From JAGPIS01 sp964635545 (GTDB taxonomy: Bacteria > Bacteroidota > Bacteroidia > Bacteroidales > Marinilabiliaceae): a DNA stretch of 64,000 nucleotides. The DNA is taken from assembly GCA_964635545.1 (NCBI GenBank), contig CAZWOA010000003.1:14095-78094 (forward strand). Reading direction: 5' to 3'. The position numbers and the translations under genes were made by a program. How positions within the stretch are numbered: position 1 is the stretch's first letter; every line of letters begins with the position of its first letter. The notes below the pieces were generated by a model that saw only the letters and a program-made list of their open reading frames with translations, ran no database searches and was not told the DNA's origin. Of this stretch, positions 1-9,553 are shown one piece after another.

Positions 1-900
1 TTTGAAGTTGCATACGGCTATGACAGGCTCGACATGAATCAAAAGAGTACGGCTGCCTATGAGCATCTGCTGGAGATAAACCCATTCATTGAAAACGCAT
101 GGTACAACCTTGGTATTCAGCATAATAAGCTATTCAGATATAATGAATCTATAGATGCTTATGATTATACTATTGCGTTAAATCCAAATTATTCGGACGC
201 ATACTTCAACAAGGGCAACACGTATGTCAATATGGGTAAGTTTGATAAGGCACTTGACTGCTATCTGGAACATGCGTCATTTAAGGAAGATCTTAACCAG
301 ACGTATCAATATATAGGCGACTGTTGGGAGCAACTTTCCAACCCAGCAATGGCTGTGAGGTTTTTTCAGAAATCGCTGGAGCTAGAGCCCACAAATGCCG
401 ATGCAATGTACGGCTATGCCACAGCACTTATGGCACTTGGCGATTTTGAGGAGAGTATAATTATGATCAATCAGGCACTGTCGATAAACCCTATTCAATC
501 GGATTATTACTTTGCACTGGCTCAGGCATATCTGGAGATGAGCGATTTAAAGCAATGTGCTCATAGTCTGGAGATTGGTTTATCACTATCGCCCAACGAG
601 TTACTTGCATGGATAGAGCTTATTAAACTTAAAGTAACGCTATCCAAACGCTTTAATGCTGATAACTTTATTAAGAAAGCACGTCGCGAATATGGCGAAG
701 AGCTACCTTCATTATTGTATCTGGATGCCTACATCAGTTTTTACCTGAAAAGAGATATCAAAAGCACCATTACAAAGCTAAACATAGCAATAATGGCCGA
801 CAGGAATATGCTGGATGAGTTGCATGAAGAGGCTGCTGCCATGCTTGAGCATGAAGATATAAAAGAAATTGTTAAAAATTCGGATATCAATAAAAATTAG
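1..900 (+). CDS. TPR-repeat protein (5' end outside window)
   Basis: The reading frame is open from base 1, and eleven codons precede the first Met (position 34), so the gene probably starts upstream of the window. The visible 299 residues are almost entirely tetratricopeptide repeats, with the spaced W/Y-LG-Y-A-P pattern recurring every 34 residues (for example AWYNLGIQHNKLFRYNESI and DAYFNKGNTYVNMGKFDKA). TPR arrays are protein-interaction scaffolds; no catalytic domain, signal peptide or membrane segment is visible in this part. It is followed closely by the DUF368 gene on the same strand and may be co-transcribed with it. The partner and function are unknown. Confidence 0.8.
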   Translation, partial: FEVAYGYDRLDMNQKSTAAYEHLLEINPFIENAWYNLGIQHNKLFRYNESIDAYDYTIALNPNYSDAYFNKGNTYVNMGKFDKALDCYLEHASFKEDLNQTYQYIGDCWEQLSNPAMAVRFFQKSLELEPTNADAMYGYATALMALGDFEESIIMINQALSINPIQSDYYFALAQAYLEMSDLKQCAHSLEIGLSLSPNELLAWIELIKLKVTLSKRFNADNFIKKARREYGEELPSLLYLDAYISFYLKRDIKSTITKLNIAIMADRNMLDELHEEAAAMLEHEDIKEIVKNSDINKN

Positions 901-922
901 AACAAAAACACACCATTATTTC

Positions 923-1876
923 ATGAGTAAAATAAGTAAAAAAGAGGCTATTGCGCTTACACTTAAAGGTGTTGCCATGGGAGCAGCCAACGTAATACCC
1001 GGAGTATCGGGTGGTACTATAGCACTTATAACCGGAGTGTTTGAAAGACTAATAAATGCGCTTAAGTCATTCAACAAAAAAGCGATAAACCTACTATTAA
1101 AAGGTGAATTTAAGGCCTTTTTAGCGCATATCGACTTTTACTTTTTGCTGGCTCTCTTCGCAGGAGTTTTTATAGCAATAATAACCTTTGCGCGTTTATT
1201 CAAATACCTATTTGAACACTATCCAATCTATTTATGGTCGTTTTTCCTAGGATTGGTGGTTGCATCGGTGTGGTATGTGGCCAAAACAGTTACACGCTGG
1301 CACTGGACAACAATACTGTCATTAATAACAGGCACAGTGATAGCTGGCGGCATCACAATGCTTACACCTGCCGAGAGCGACTCGTCATTTGTATATCTTC
1401 TGATATGTGGCGTGGTGGCAGTTTGCAGCATGATACTACCGGGACTGTCGGGCTCATTCGTTCTTATACTTATGGGCAACTACCAGTTGATAATGATAGA
1501 CGCAGTGAGCGAATTCAACCTTAGAATATTGGTACCGGTAGCAATTGGTGCAGGATTAGGATTGCCGCTTTTCTCATCGTTTCTGTCGTGGTTACTGAAG
1601 AAATACAACAACCAGACCATTGCCCTACTCACAGGCTTTATTGCAGGCTCGCTAAGTATTTTATGGCCTTGGAAAACCACTGTAGAACAAGCATTTGGAG
1701 ATAAAATGAAGACTATCGGTTATGAATGGCATCTGCCTGAAGTTGACCTAAGCTTGTTTATTGCAATATTTTTTGCGATTTTAGGAGTACTGACAATTGT
1801 TGTTACCGAAATGATGGCCGACAAACAAAGCAAATCATCTGAATTAAATCTTGCGCAAGATAAACAGAATAGTTAA
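923..1876 (+). CDS. DUF368 family membrane protein, probable polyprenyl-phosphate transporter
   Basis: I chose the ATG at 923 (317 aa) rather than the upstream in-frame start at 869, which overlaps the end of the TPR gene and would add a basic, non-conserved 18-residue leader. The protein has about eight hydrophobic segments and the two family signatures: GAANVIPGVSGGT near residues 20-32 and the inverted-repeat counterpart ILPGLSGS near 171-178. DUF368 proteins (PopT) have been linked to recycling of undecaprenyl phosphate across the cytoplasmic membrane for cell wall and polysaccharide synthesis. This role is taken from the family; nothing local tests it. It lies 21 bp before aroE. Confidence 0.85.
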   Translation: MSKISKKEAIALTLKGVAMGAANVIPGVSGGTIALITGVFERLINALKSFNKKAINLLLKGEFKAFLAHIDFYFLLALFAGVFIAIITFARLFKYLFEHYPIYLWSFFLGLVVASVWYVAKTVTRWHWTTILSLITGTVIAGGITMLTPAESDSSFVYLLICGVVAVCSMILPGLSGSFVLILMGNYQLIMIDAVSEFNLRILVPVAIGAGLGLPLFSSFLSWLLKKYNNQTIALLTGFIAGSLSILWPWKTTVEQAFGDKMKTIGYEWHLPEVDLSLFIAIFFAILGVLTIVVTEMMADKQSKSSELNLAQDKQNS

Positions 1877-1897
1877 CCTACATAATACCCGCTGATT

Positions 1898-2665
1898 ATG
1901 AAGACATATGGATTAATAGGATACCCACTCTCCCACTCTTTTTCGCAAAAATATTTCACCCAAAAATTTAGCGATGAGAATATTGATGCTCGTTATCTTC
2001 TTTTTCCATTAACCACCATTGATGAGTTTAAGGGCCTTCTTGAGCATCATCCATATATAGCGGGATTGAATGTTACCATACCATACAAAGAGAAGGTTAT
2101 TCCTTTTCTTGATGAGATAGACCCTTCGGCGGATGAAATAGGTGCCATAAACGTGATTAAAATTAATTGGGAGAATGGTAAACCACACCTCAAAGGCTAT
2201 AATAGTGACACATACGGATTTGAGCAATCACTATTGCCATTACTTCAACCTACGCACCAGCGCGGATTGATACTTGGCACCGGAGGAGCATCAAAAGCGG
2301 TGGCATATGTGCTCAACAAACTTAAAATTCCTGTAACATTCGTATCGCGACAGCCCCACCGACTAAACGATATTCACTACACCCAGGTGGATAAGGCAGT
2401 AATACAGTCGCACACAATTATAGTAAACACATCGCCGGTGGGTATGTATCCCTATCCTGATAACTGCCCCGATATTCCGTATGAATATTTAACTACGGAG
2501 CATATAGCCTACGATTTGATATATAATCCCGAGCAGACCCTGTTTCTTAAGAAGGCCGAAGAGCGTGGAGCAGTAACAAAAAACGGAATTGAGATGCTGT
2601 TTCTTCAGGCCAAAGGTGCTTGGGAAATATGGAACACAGCTGAATCAGAAACTACGGAGCCTTAA
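1898..2665 (+). CDS. aroE: Shikimate dehydrogenase
   Basis: 255 aa, a little shorter than the E. coli enzyme (272 aa). It carries out NADPH-dependent reduction of 3-dehydroshikimate to shikimate in aromatic amino acid synthesis. Visible features are the substrate-binding GYPLSHSFS at residues 8-16, NVTIPYKE with the catalytic Lys at 64, NSDTYGF with the catalytic Asp at about 104, the dinucleotide-binding GTGGASKA near 127-134, and NTSPVGMYP near 177. The last 21 bases overlap the 3' end of the convergent truA gene. Confidence 0.95.
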   Translation: MKTYGLIGYPLSHSFSQKYFTQKFSDENIDARYLLFPLTTIDEFKGLLEHHPYIAGLNVTIPYKEKVIPFLDEIDPSADEIGAINVIKINWENGKPHLKGYNSDTYGFEQSLLPLLQPTHQRGLILGTGGASKAVAYVLNKLKIPVTFVSRQPHRLNDIHYTQVDKAVIQSHTIIVNTSPVGMYPYPDNCPDIPYEYLTTEHIAYDLIYNPEQTLFLKKAEERGAVTKNGIEMLFLQAKGAWEIWNTAESETTEP

Positions 2666-3433
2666 CTCATGCGAAAGAGGCTTAAAACCACCTCCTTGCG
2701 GGTATTCTATATCAACCAGCGATAAAGCTTGCGGCGGTGCTGAAGAGCCTGCCGCACAGCGGTTTTTGCCTTCAATAATATTAACAAACTGATTGATATC
2801 TATTTTATTTCGCCCCACATCGAGCAGCGTGCCCACAATGGCGCGCACCATATTACGCAAAAACCTATCTGCCTTAATTATATAACGCCACTCATATTCG
2901 GACAATTGCACCCATTCGGCCTTCATAATTTTACAATTATTGGTCTTCACATCGGTGTGCAACTTACTAAAACTTGTAAAATCCTGATAATCAAACAACT
3001 TCAGCGAAGCTTTATTCATAGCATCAAAATCTAAATCATAAACCGAACGATGGGCAACACCACTTCTAAACGGCTCTTTGCGTAGAGTAATATCGTAATG
3101 ATAGGTGCGACTTAATGCCGAAAAGCGACTATGAAGCTCATTATCAACTTCTTGAATATTATAAATCAGAACATCATTGGGGAGAATCCTATTTAGTTTG
3201 AATATAAAATGGTTGAAATCGGTAATTTGTGCTGAAACATCGAAATGAGCCACAAAATAGGATGAATGCACACCCGTATCTGTACGGCCAGCCCCCACCA
3301 CATTAACATCCTCTTTCAAAAGAGTGCTAATGGCACCATTTACAGCCTCTTGCACAGTTATGGCATTATTCTGCACCTGCCAACCATGATAATTTGCCCC
3401 ATTATAGGCCATCTCCATAAAATATCGAAACAT
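2645..3433 (-). CDS. truA: tRNA pseudouridine(38-40) synthase TruA
   Basis: 262 aa, the usual family length. It converts uridines 38-40 of the tRNA anticodon stem to pseudouridine. The catalytic aspartate lies in GAGRTDTGVHS (Asp about 52), preceded by the N-terminal YNGANYHGWQ motif; the C-terminal half has FLRNMVRAIVGTLLDVG. It is convergent with aroE (21 bp overlap). A CAAATATA sequence at 3450-3457 reads TATATTTG on the coding strand, a good -7 box about 17 bp before the ATG, but no clear -33 box is present. Confidence 0.95.
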   Translation of the reverse strand: MFRYFMEMAYNGANYHGWQVQNNAITVQEAVNGAISTLLKEDVNVVGAGRTDTGVHSSYFVAHFDVSAQITDFNHFIFKLNRILPNDVLIYNIQEVDNELHSRFSALSRTYHYDITLRKEPFRSGVAHRSVYDLDFDAMNKASLKLFDYQDFTSFSKLHTDVKTNNCKIMKAEWVQLSEYEWRYIIKADRFLRNMVRAIVGTLLDVGRNKIDINQFVNIIEGKNRCAAGSSAPPQALSLVDIEYPQGGGFKPLSHELRLRSF

Positions 3434-3560
3434 ATTACAGTATTTATCACAAATATATGGTTTCTTTTTCAGTTGACATTAAATTAGATTGTGCAGAATC
3501 ACATATCGGCACCAACAGGTATTATAGAGTAACTAAGAGTTCTACAGACCATACAATCAT

Positions 3561-3592
3561 AAAAAAATCCGGGAAGCACCCGGATTTTTTTA
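3561..3592 (-). terminator. Hairpin terminator after the M3 peptidase gene
   Basis: An 8-9 bp stem (ATCCGGG / CCCGGAT extended by A/T pairs) with a 5-nt AAGCA-type loop is flanked by A7 on the left and T7 on the right. It can therefore work on both strands. It lies 10 bp past the stop of the minus-strand M3 peptidase gene and separates it from truA. Confidence 0.85.
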
Positions 3593-3601
3593 TCTTTTTA
3601 T

Positions 3602-5713
3602 TTATTTCAATCCTCTATTACGAAGCAGTGCGTCAATTGAAGGCTCCTGACCGCGGAACTTCACATATTGCACCATTCCTTCATCCTCACCATTATCGGC
3701 AAGGCAATGCTCACGGAATTTGGCTGCCAGCTCCTGATTAAATATATCTCCTGTTTCAACAAAAGCATCAAAAGCATCAGAATCAAGCACTTCTGCCCAA
3801 ATATACACATAATAACCGGCTGAATATCCGCCGTTAAATATGTGCGAGAAATAGGTAGAACGGTATCGGGGAATAATTTCAGAAATTAATCCCAACTCAT
3901 CCATTGCATTCTGTTCAAACTCATTGGCATCAGCAATTTTATCGCCACCTGCTATAGTGTGCCATTTCATATCTAGCAGTGCTGCCGCCAAATATTCTGT
4001 AGTTACGAATCCTTGGTTGAAAGTACTGCTCTTCTGAAGTTTTGCTATAAGCTCATCAGGAATAACCTCATTGGTTTCATAATGACGGGCATATTGCTTT
4101 AACACTTCAGGCTCGGCAGCCCAATGCTCGTTAATTTGCGAAGGGAGCTCAACAAAATCGCGAGCCACAACACCTGCCGTGCGCTTATACTCACCGCGGG
4201 TAAACAGACCGTGCAATCCGTGACCAAACTCATGGAACATGGTTGTTACTTCATCCCAAGTAAGAAGTGCAGGTTTATCACCAGTGGGAGGGGTAAAATT
4301 ACATACTATAGACACAAGTGGGTTGGTACGTTTACCATTGGCATCACTGGCACGGCGGAATGAGGTACACCACGCTCCTACCCTTTTGCCCGCTCTTGGG
4401 TGCCAGTCGAAATATACAAGGCCTGCCGGAGTTCCATCGGCTTCTTTCACCTCATACACCTCGTTAAGCGGGTTGTATAGCGGCAAATCGGTACGTCTTT
4501 CTAGAGTTATGCCATATAGCTTATTGGCTGCCCAGAACATGCCATCGCGCACATTATCGAGTTTGAAATATGGTTTCAGCTCATTTTCATCCAGATTATA
4601 TTTTTCTTTTCTGAGTTTCTCGGCCCAGTACCACCAGTCCCACGACTCCAGTTTGTATCTGGCACCGTTGCGTGCGGCAAGGCGTTGCATCTCGGCAAGC
4701 TCTTTCTTGGCCACATTTAGGGCCGGAGTCCAGAGTTGGTGCAGGAATTCATTCACCTTTTCGGGTGTTTGAGCCATATTAACCTCTATCACATATTCAG
4801 CAAAGTTCTTATAACCAAGAAGTTTAGCCTTATTGGCACGCAACTCAGCCATGCGGGCAATAATCACTTTATTATCGCTATCGTTATTATTGTCGCCACG
4901 CAGGTAATATCCTTTATATAGCTTTTCGCGCAAGTCACGATTTTCAGCATATTGTAGGAAAGGTATCCAGCTTGGTTTATCGAGTGTAAACACCCAATTT
5001 CCGGCTTTACCTTTATTTTTGGCAGTTTCGGCAGCAGCAGATATCACACCTTCGGGAAGTCCGGCAAGGTCATCCTCATTATCAACCACAAGCATGAAAT
5101 TGGTATTGGTTTCGGCAAGTAGATTATCGGCAAACTGAAGGCTAAGCATTGAAAGTTCCTCATTGAGTTTACGTAATTCTGCTTGTTGAGCATCATTAAG
5201 GCGGGCACCATTACGCACAAAATCGGAGTAATATTTCTCTACAACACGTTTTTGAGAATGGTTAAGCCCAAGATTTTCACGCGCCTCATATATTTTTGAA
5301 ATACGCTCAAACAGGGCTTGATTCATCATCAAGTCATCGTTGTGCTTGGTCATTTCCGGAGAGATTTCCTTGGCAATTGCCTTCAAAGAGTCATTATCAT
5401 CGGTACCTCTAAGACCATAGAACACCATCGATACCTTGGATAGCATCTCGCCCGATTGGTCGTATGCCACAATGGTATTGTCAAAAGTAGGCTCAGCCCT
5501 ATTGGTTGCTATAAGCATAACAGCCTCTTGTTGCTGCCTCATTCCTTCTCTAAGAGCAGGAATAAAATGATTTGCGTTGATTTTCTCAAATGGTGGCACT
5601 TCAAACTCAGTACCATAACTTCGCTCAAAAAATGGATTATCGGACTTGCCGGGTTTCTGGCATGACGATAATACAATTGCTGAAGCGGCAATGATTGTCA
5701 TTAATTTATTCAT
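3602..5713 (-). CDS. dcp: M3 family metallopeptidase, Dcp-like, lipoprotein
   Basis: The start at 5713 gives MNKLMTIIAASAIVLSSC, a lipoprotein signal with Cys at about 18; the in-frame ATG at 5743 would place ten extra residues before it. At 703 aa the length fits peptidyl-dipeptidase Dcp/oligopeptidase A. The zinc site HEFGHGLH is at residues 494-501, with a downstream Glu in the ELPSQINEHW region. Family members remove C-terminal dipeptides or cut short peptides; the lipobox suggests a periplasmic, membrane-anchored enzyme. It is transcribed alone, with a hairpin terminator 10 bp after the stop. Dcp versus a related oligopeptidase cannot be settled by eye. Confidence 0.9.
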   Translation of the reverse strand: MNKLMTIIAASAIVLSSCQKPGKSDNPFFERSYGTEFEVPPFEKINANHFIPALREGMRQQQEAVMLIATNRAEPTFDNTIVAYDQSGEMLSKVSMVFYGLRGTDDNDSLKAIAKEISPEMTKHNDDLMMNQALFERISKIYEARENLGLNHSQKRVVEKYYSDFVRNGARLNDAQQAELRKLNEELSMLSLQFADNLLAETNTNFMLVVDNEDDLAGLPEGVISAAAETAKNKGKAGNWVFTLDKPSWIPFLQYAENRDLREKLYKGYYLRGDNNNDSDNKVIIARMAELRANKAKLLGYKNFAEYVIEVNMAQTPEKVNEFLHQLWTPALNVAKKELAEMQRLAARNGARYKLESWDWWYWAEKLRKEKYNLDENELKPYFKLDNVRDGMFWAANKLYGITLERRTDLPLYNPLNEVYEVKEADGTPAGLVYFDWHPRAGKRVGAWCTSFRRASDANGKRTNPLVSIVCNFTPPTGDKPALLTWDEVTTMFHEFGHGLHGLFTRGEYKRTAGVVARDFVELPSQINEHWAAEPEVLKQYARHYETNEVIPDELIAKLQKSSTFNQGFVTTEYLAAALLDMKWHTIAGGDKIADANEFEQNAMDELGLISEIIPRYRSTYFSHIFNGGYSAGYYVYIWAEVLDSDAFDAFVETGDIFNQELAAKFREHCLADNGEDEGMVQYVKFRGQEPSIDALLRNRGLK

Positions 5714-5797
5714 TTGTTGTATGATTAATTGAAATTTATGCATGTAAAATATTGGTTTATAATCTATATACCAATGATTAAGGTCATTATGCAGCTT

Positions 5798-6691
5798 TTA
5801 TTTTAAAAATCTCTTATTTATAAGTCCATATTCATCAATTCTCCTATCACGGAAGAAAGGCCAAATGCGACGCACCTGCTCCGAGCGGGTCATATCAATC
5901 TCTACCACGCAATTCTCTTCGCTATCATTAGAAGCTTGATAAAGCAACTCACCCTGTGGGCCTGCCACAAAACTGTTGCCCCAGAAACTAATACCGTTTG
6001 TTTGTGCTGACGGATCGGGCTCATGCCCTACCCTATTAACACTCACCACATGAAGACCGTTGGCCACCGCATGCCCGCGTTGCGATATCACCCAGGCATC
6101 AAGCTGGCGCTGCTTCTCAGTATCGCTATCAGTTGACTCCCAGCCTATTGCCGTTGGATATATCAATATTTCGGCACCGCGCATAGCCATTAGCCTGGCT
6201 GCTTCGGGGTACCACTGATCCCAGCATATAAGCACACCAAGAGTGCCGAGCGATGTCTCAATGGGTTCAAAACCAAGGTCGCCAGGCGTGAAGTAGAACT
6301 TCTCATAATATGCGGGATCGTCGGGAATATGCATTTTGCGGTACATTCCGGCAGTGGAGCCATCGGTATCGAACACTACAGATGTGTTGTGGTAAAGCCC
6401 TGGCGCACGCTTCTCAAAGAGCGATGTAACCAACACTATCTTAAGTTCGCCGGCTAATTTGCCATAAAACTCTGTTGATGGTCCCGGTATAGTTTCAGCC
6501 AAATCGAAACATTCGGTATCCTCAGTTTGGCAGAAATAGAGAGTATTATGAATCTCTTGAAGCACAACAATATTGGCTCCTTTGGCGGCACAATCTCTAA
6601 TATTGGAGGCTATTTTTGCCAGGTTAATTTGCAAATTGGTGTCAACAGTTTGCTGCACCATTCCTATTTTAAGTTTTCTATTCATACTCAT
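5798..6691 (-). CDS. aguB: N-carbamoylputrescine amidase
   Basis: 297 aa carbon-nitrogen hydrolase. The nitrilase triad is visible: Glu46 in VVLQEIHN, Lys119 in YRKMHIPDD and Cys156 in LICWDQWYPE. The enzyme hydrolyses N-carbamoylputrescine to putrescine, CO2 and ammonia. Its start overlaps the stop of the agmatine deiminase gene by 4 bp, so the two catalyse consecutive steps and are translationally coupled. Other nitrilase-family amidases share the triad, but the neighbour makes this assignment firm. Confidence 0.93.
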   Translation of the reverse strand: MSMNRKLKIGMVQQTVDTNLQINLAKIASNIRDCAAKGANIVVLQEIHNTLYFCQTEDTECFDLAETIPGPSTEFYGKLAGELKIVLVTSLFEKRAPGLYHNTSVVFDTDGSTAGMYRKMHIPDDPAYYEKFYFTPGDLGFEPIETSLGTLGVLICWDQWYPEAARLMAMRGAEILIYPTAIGWESTDSDTEKQRQLDAWVISQRGHAVANGLHVVSVNRVGHEPDPSAQTNGISFWGNSFVAGPQGELLYQASNDSEENCVVEIDMTRSEQVRRIWPFFRDRRIDEYGLINKRFLK

Positions 6692-7719
6692 TTTTTTAGT
6701 ACGTTAACAGGAAATTGCATAGTAACACAATGAAGCGAACCATGCTGTTTTATTAAAGGCAAACAGTTGATGCCCACAACTTCCATATCGGGAAACTCGC
6801 GATAAAACACCTCCAGAGCTGCCACATCAGTCTCCTGACCGTAGGTGGGCACAAGGATTGCATCGTTTACAAACAGAAAATTGGCATAAGTACCCGGAAG
6901 ACGTTCACCATCATTATAAACAGGGGAACACATGGGCAGTGCCACAAGTTTATAAGGCTGATTATCAGCAGAAGTGAAAGTTTCAAGCTGTTTCTCCATC
7001 CCTTTTAGAGCCTGATAATGCTCATCATTCACATCATCGCATTTCACATATAGAATACGATTATCAGGCGCAAGTCTAGCCAGTGTATCTATGTGGCTAT
7101 CAGTATCATCGCCACTTAGATAACCATGATCGAGCCACAGCACTTTAGATGCACCAAATATATTTTTCAGTTCACTGTCAATTCTGGTTTTATCCCACTC
7201 ACCATTACGGTTGGGCGAGAGCAGACATTCAGAAGTTGTGAGGATAGTGCCATTACCATCCGACTCGATACTTCCACCCTCAAGCACCATGTTTAGGTGG
7301 TTTTCGTATTTTGCATCATCAGAAAAAATACCCGAATTGAATAGAGTTCTATTTATAAGGTTATCATAATTGGAGGCAAATTTCAATCCCCAACCATTGA
7401 ATTTAAAATCGAGCAACAGAGGCCTACCCTCCTCATACACAGTGATAAATCCATGATCGCGTGCCCAGGTATCGTTAATCTTTGCCTCTATAATAGTGGT
7501 ATTTTGGAGCACATCATTTCCAAGCAAACTACGCACCTCGTCAGGATTTGCAGCCACGATAAGCAGTTTTTCACGTTTTGCAATTTCTGATGCCAATGTT
7601 ACGTAACAAAGAGTAACTTCATCCATAATATCGGCCCAATCGGTTGATGAGTGGGGCCATGTAAGCTGAACCATATCTTGTGGATGCCACTCAGAGGGCA
7701 AAAATCTTTTCAAAGTCAT
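6688..7719 (-). CDS. aguA: Agmatine deiminase
   Basis: 343 aa, peptidylarginine-deiminase-like fold. It converts agmatine to N-carbamoylputrescine and ammonia. Seen in the sequence: NDTWARDHGF near residue 84-93, EGGSIESDGNGT, HGYLSGDDTDSHIDT with the catalytic His/Asp, and the C-terminal catalytic Cys in HGSLHCVTM at about 331. It precedes aguB with a 4-bp overlap, giving the two-step agmatine route to putrescine. A dnaA terminator hairpin lies just upstream, so the pair probably has its own promoter in the short gap at 7720-7756. Confidence 0.93.
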   Translation of the reverse strand: MTLKRFLPSEWHPQDMVQLTWPHSSTDWADIMDEVTLCYVTLASEIAKREKLLIVAANPDEVRSLLGNDVLQNTTIIEAKINDTWARDHGFITVYEEGRPLLLDFKFNGWGLKFASNYDNLINRTLFNSGIFSDDAKYENHLNMVLEGGSIESDGNGTILTTSECLLSPNRNGEWDKTRIDSELKNIFGASKVLWLDHGYLSGDDTDSHIDTLARLAPDNRILYVKCDDVNDEHYQALKGMEKQLETFTSADNQPYKLVALPMCSPVYNDGERLPGTYANFLFVNDAILVPTYGQETDVAALEVFYREFPDMEVVGINCLPLIKQHGSLHCVTMQFPVNVLKK

Positions 7720-7756
7720 TTTTATCGATTAAAGGACAATTATAGTGCAAAAAAAC

Positions 7757-7796
7757 AAAAAAAGAGCCGAATGTGCTATACTATCCGGCTCTTTTG
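7757..7796 (-). terminator. Hairpin terminator after dnaA
   Basis: AAGAGCCG at 7762-7769 pairs with CGGCTCTT at 7786-7793. On the minus strand the stem is followed by a run of T (complement of the A-rich stretch at 7749-7763). It sits 20 bp beyond the dnaA stop codon. Confidence 0.85.
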
Positions 7797-7816
7797 CTAT
7801 ATGTTACATTCAATAA

Positions 7817-9247
7817 TCAGTTTTTGAGCTGTGATTCTATGGTTTGCAACTGATTTTTAAAATCTCTATCAGTCTCTATAAGATTATTCACAGTTTTAAA
7901 TGCGTGCAAAACGGTGGAGTGGTCTCTTTTACCAATTTTGGCACCAATGGCTGACAGACTTGAATTGGTAAGCGACTTACTGAAATACATGGCTATCTGC
8001 CTAGCCTGAACAATTTCGCGTTTACGGGTATTAGTTTGAAGAATATCCACATCAACCCCAAAATGGTTACACACCGTCTCCATAATATAATCGACAGATA
8101 GTTCGCGATGCACCTTTTTCACCAGTTTATCGATAACTTCCTTTGCTGTTTCTACTGTTATATCAGTTTTATTAAGGGTGGAAAGGGCAAGAAGAGAGAT
8201 TAATGCGCCTTCAAGTTCCCGTATGTTATTCATCACATTATTAGCGATATAATAGACCACATCATCGGGTAAGTCGATACCGTCGTTAATAATTTTTGAT
8301 TTCAGAATTGATACTCTTGTTTCAAAGTCGGGCACTTGCAAATCGGCAGATAGCCCCCATTTGAATCTCGACAATAGTCTATCTTCCATATCTTGCATCT
8401 CTACAGGGGCTTTATCGGCAGTAATGATAATCTGTTTGCCCGATTGCTGAAGATGGTTGAAAATATGGAAAAACATATTCTGAGTACCAGTTTTGCCCGA
8501 GAACTCCTGTATATCATCAATAATAAGCACATCTATCATCTGATAGAAGTTCAAAAAATTATTTGAACTATTAGTACGAATAGAGTCGGTATATTGAAGT
8601 TGGAATTTATTGGCATTAATATATAGCACATTTTTTTCGGGCATGGTTTTCTTCACCTCATTACCTATACATTGCGACAGGTGAGTTTTACCCAGTCCGC
8701 TATTTCCATATAAAAACAGAGGGTTAAAGGCTGTTTTTCCAGGGTTTTTGGCCACTGCCAATGCAGCAGAGCGCGCCAGTTTATTACAATCGCCCTCAAT
8801 AAAATTATCAAAAGTATAATCACTATTGAGTTGCGGATCGATATTCATCTGTTGAATACCCGGAATCGTAAAAGGATTACGTATTGCAACCGGCTCATTT
8901 GCCTGCTGTTTTGCTCTACCGGCAGCCATATTATGGCCATTTCCACCCACTGTAGCACTGGCTGAAGTGGGCGGTATAGTACGAATTGCAGGCTTTTCGG
9001 TAGCTACAATATATTTCAACTGTATGTTTGGTCCGGCCTGAGTTCGAAGTGATTGACTAATGACGTTAATGAAATTTTCTTCAAGGTGCTCATAGAAAAA
9101 GAAGCTAGGCACTTGAATTGTCAAGATATCATTTTCGAAACTGACCGGAACGATTGGTTCAAACCAGGTTTTAAAACTAGCGCCAGGGATAGAGTCACCT
9201 ATCATCGTAAGACACCCATTCCAAATAGATTCACAATCAGGTTTCAT
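7817..9247 (-). CDS. dnaA: Chromosomal replication initiator DnaA
   Basis: 476 aa, normal length. The N-terminal domain I is followed by a variable linker (residues about 90-140), the AAA+ domain with Walker A GNSGLGKTH, Walker B VLIIDDIQEF and sensor RLLSRFKWG, and a C-terminal helix-turn-helix with the DnaA signature KRDHSTVLHA that reads the DnaA box. It initiates replication by opening oriC. A CAAAATTA sequence at 9308-9315 is TAATTTTG on the coding strand, a perfect -7 box some 60 bp before the ATG. No dnaN, gyrB or recF is adjacent, as is usual in Bacteroidetes. Confidence 0.97.
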   Translation of the reverse strand: MKPDCESIWNGCLTMIGDSIPGASFKTWFEPIVPVSFENDILTIQVPSFFFYEHLEENFINVISQSLRTQAGPNIQLKYIVATEKPAIRTIPPTSASATVGGNGHNMAAGRAKQQANEPVAIRNPFTIPGIQQMNIDPQLNSDYTFDNFIEGDCNKLARSAALAVAKNPGKTAFNPLFLYGNSGLGKTHLSQCIGNEVKKTMPEKNVLYINANKFQLQYTDSIRTNSSNNFLNFYQMIDVLIIDDIQEFSGKTGTQNMFFHIFNHLQQSGKQIIITADKAPVEMQDMEDRLLSRFKWGLSADLQVPDFETRVSILKSKIINDGIDLPDDVVYYIANNVMNNIRELEGALISLLALSTLNKTDITVETAKEVIDKLVKKVHRELSVDYIMETVCNHFGVDVDILQTNTRKREIVQARQIAMYFSKSLTNSSLSAIGAKIGKRDHSTVLHAFKTVNNLIETDRDFKNQLQTIESQLKN

Positions 9248-9553
9248 TTCAAAAAAAATTCTATAATTATGTTATATTAAGTGTATTCTTTGGGAATTCA
9301 AAAATTGCAAAATTAAAGCGAAAAAACAAACCCTTTTGATATTGTTTTTATCAATATATGTTTAAGCCCTAATCTTCAACACCTTAAAATGACTCGATGT
9401 AAAACACTGATAATCAGAGAAAAACACGACTCATCCCACTTTAAATAGTCTCCATAACAGTTTGGTTCTAAAGACCTTTCAAAAAAAACACAAACTTTTG
9501 AAAAAAATCGCAGAATAGAACTAATCTAAATAAGAGAGGTGAACAATATGTAA
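9248..9553. other. Spacer upstream of dnaA, no clear origin
   Basis: The 306 bp between dnaA and the MCE gene are AT-rich and hold the likely dnaA promoter (-7 box at 9308-9315). I looked for TTATCCACA-like DnaA boxes on both strands and saw none that match well, and no iteron array. I see no gene in it. Confidence 0.5.

Noticed and set aside
4239..4772. Plus-strand frame of 177 codons inside the M3 peptidase gene
   Set aside because: It is the antisense of a well-supported gene with full motif conservation.
9248..9553. oriC next to dnaA
   Set aside because: No TTATCCACA-like DnaA boxes or iterons are visible; origins in Bacteroidetes are often not beside dnaA.
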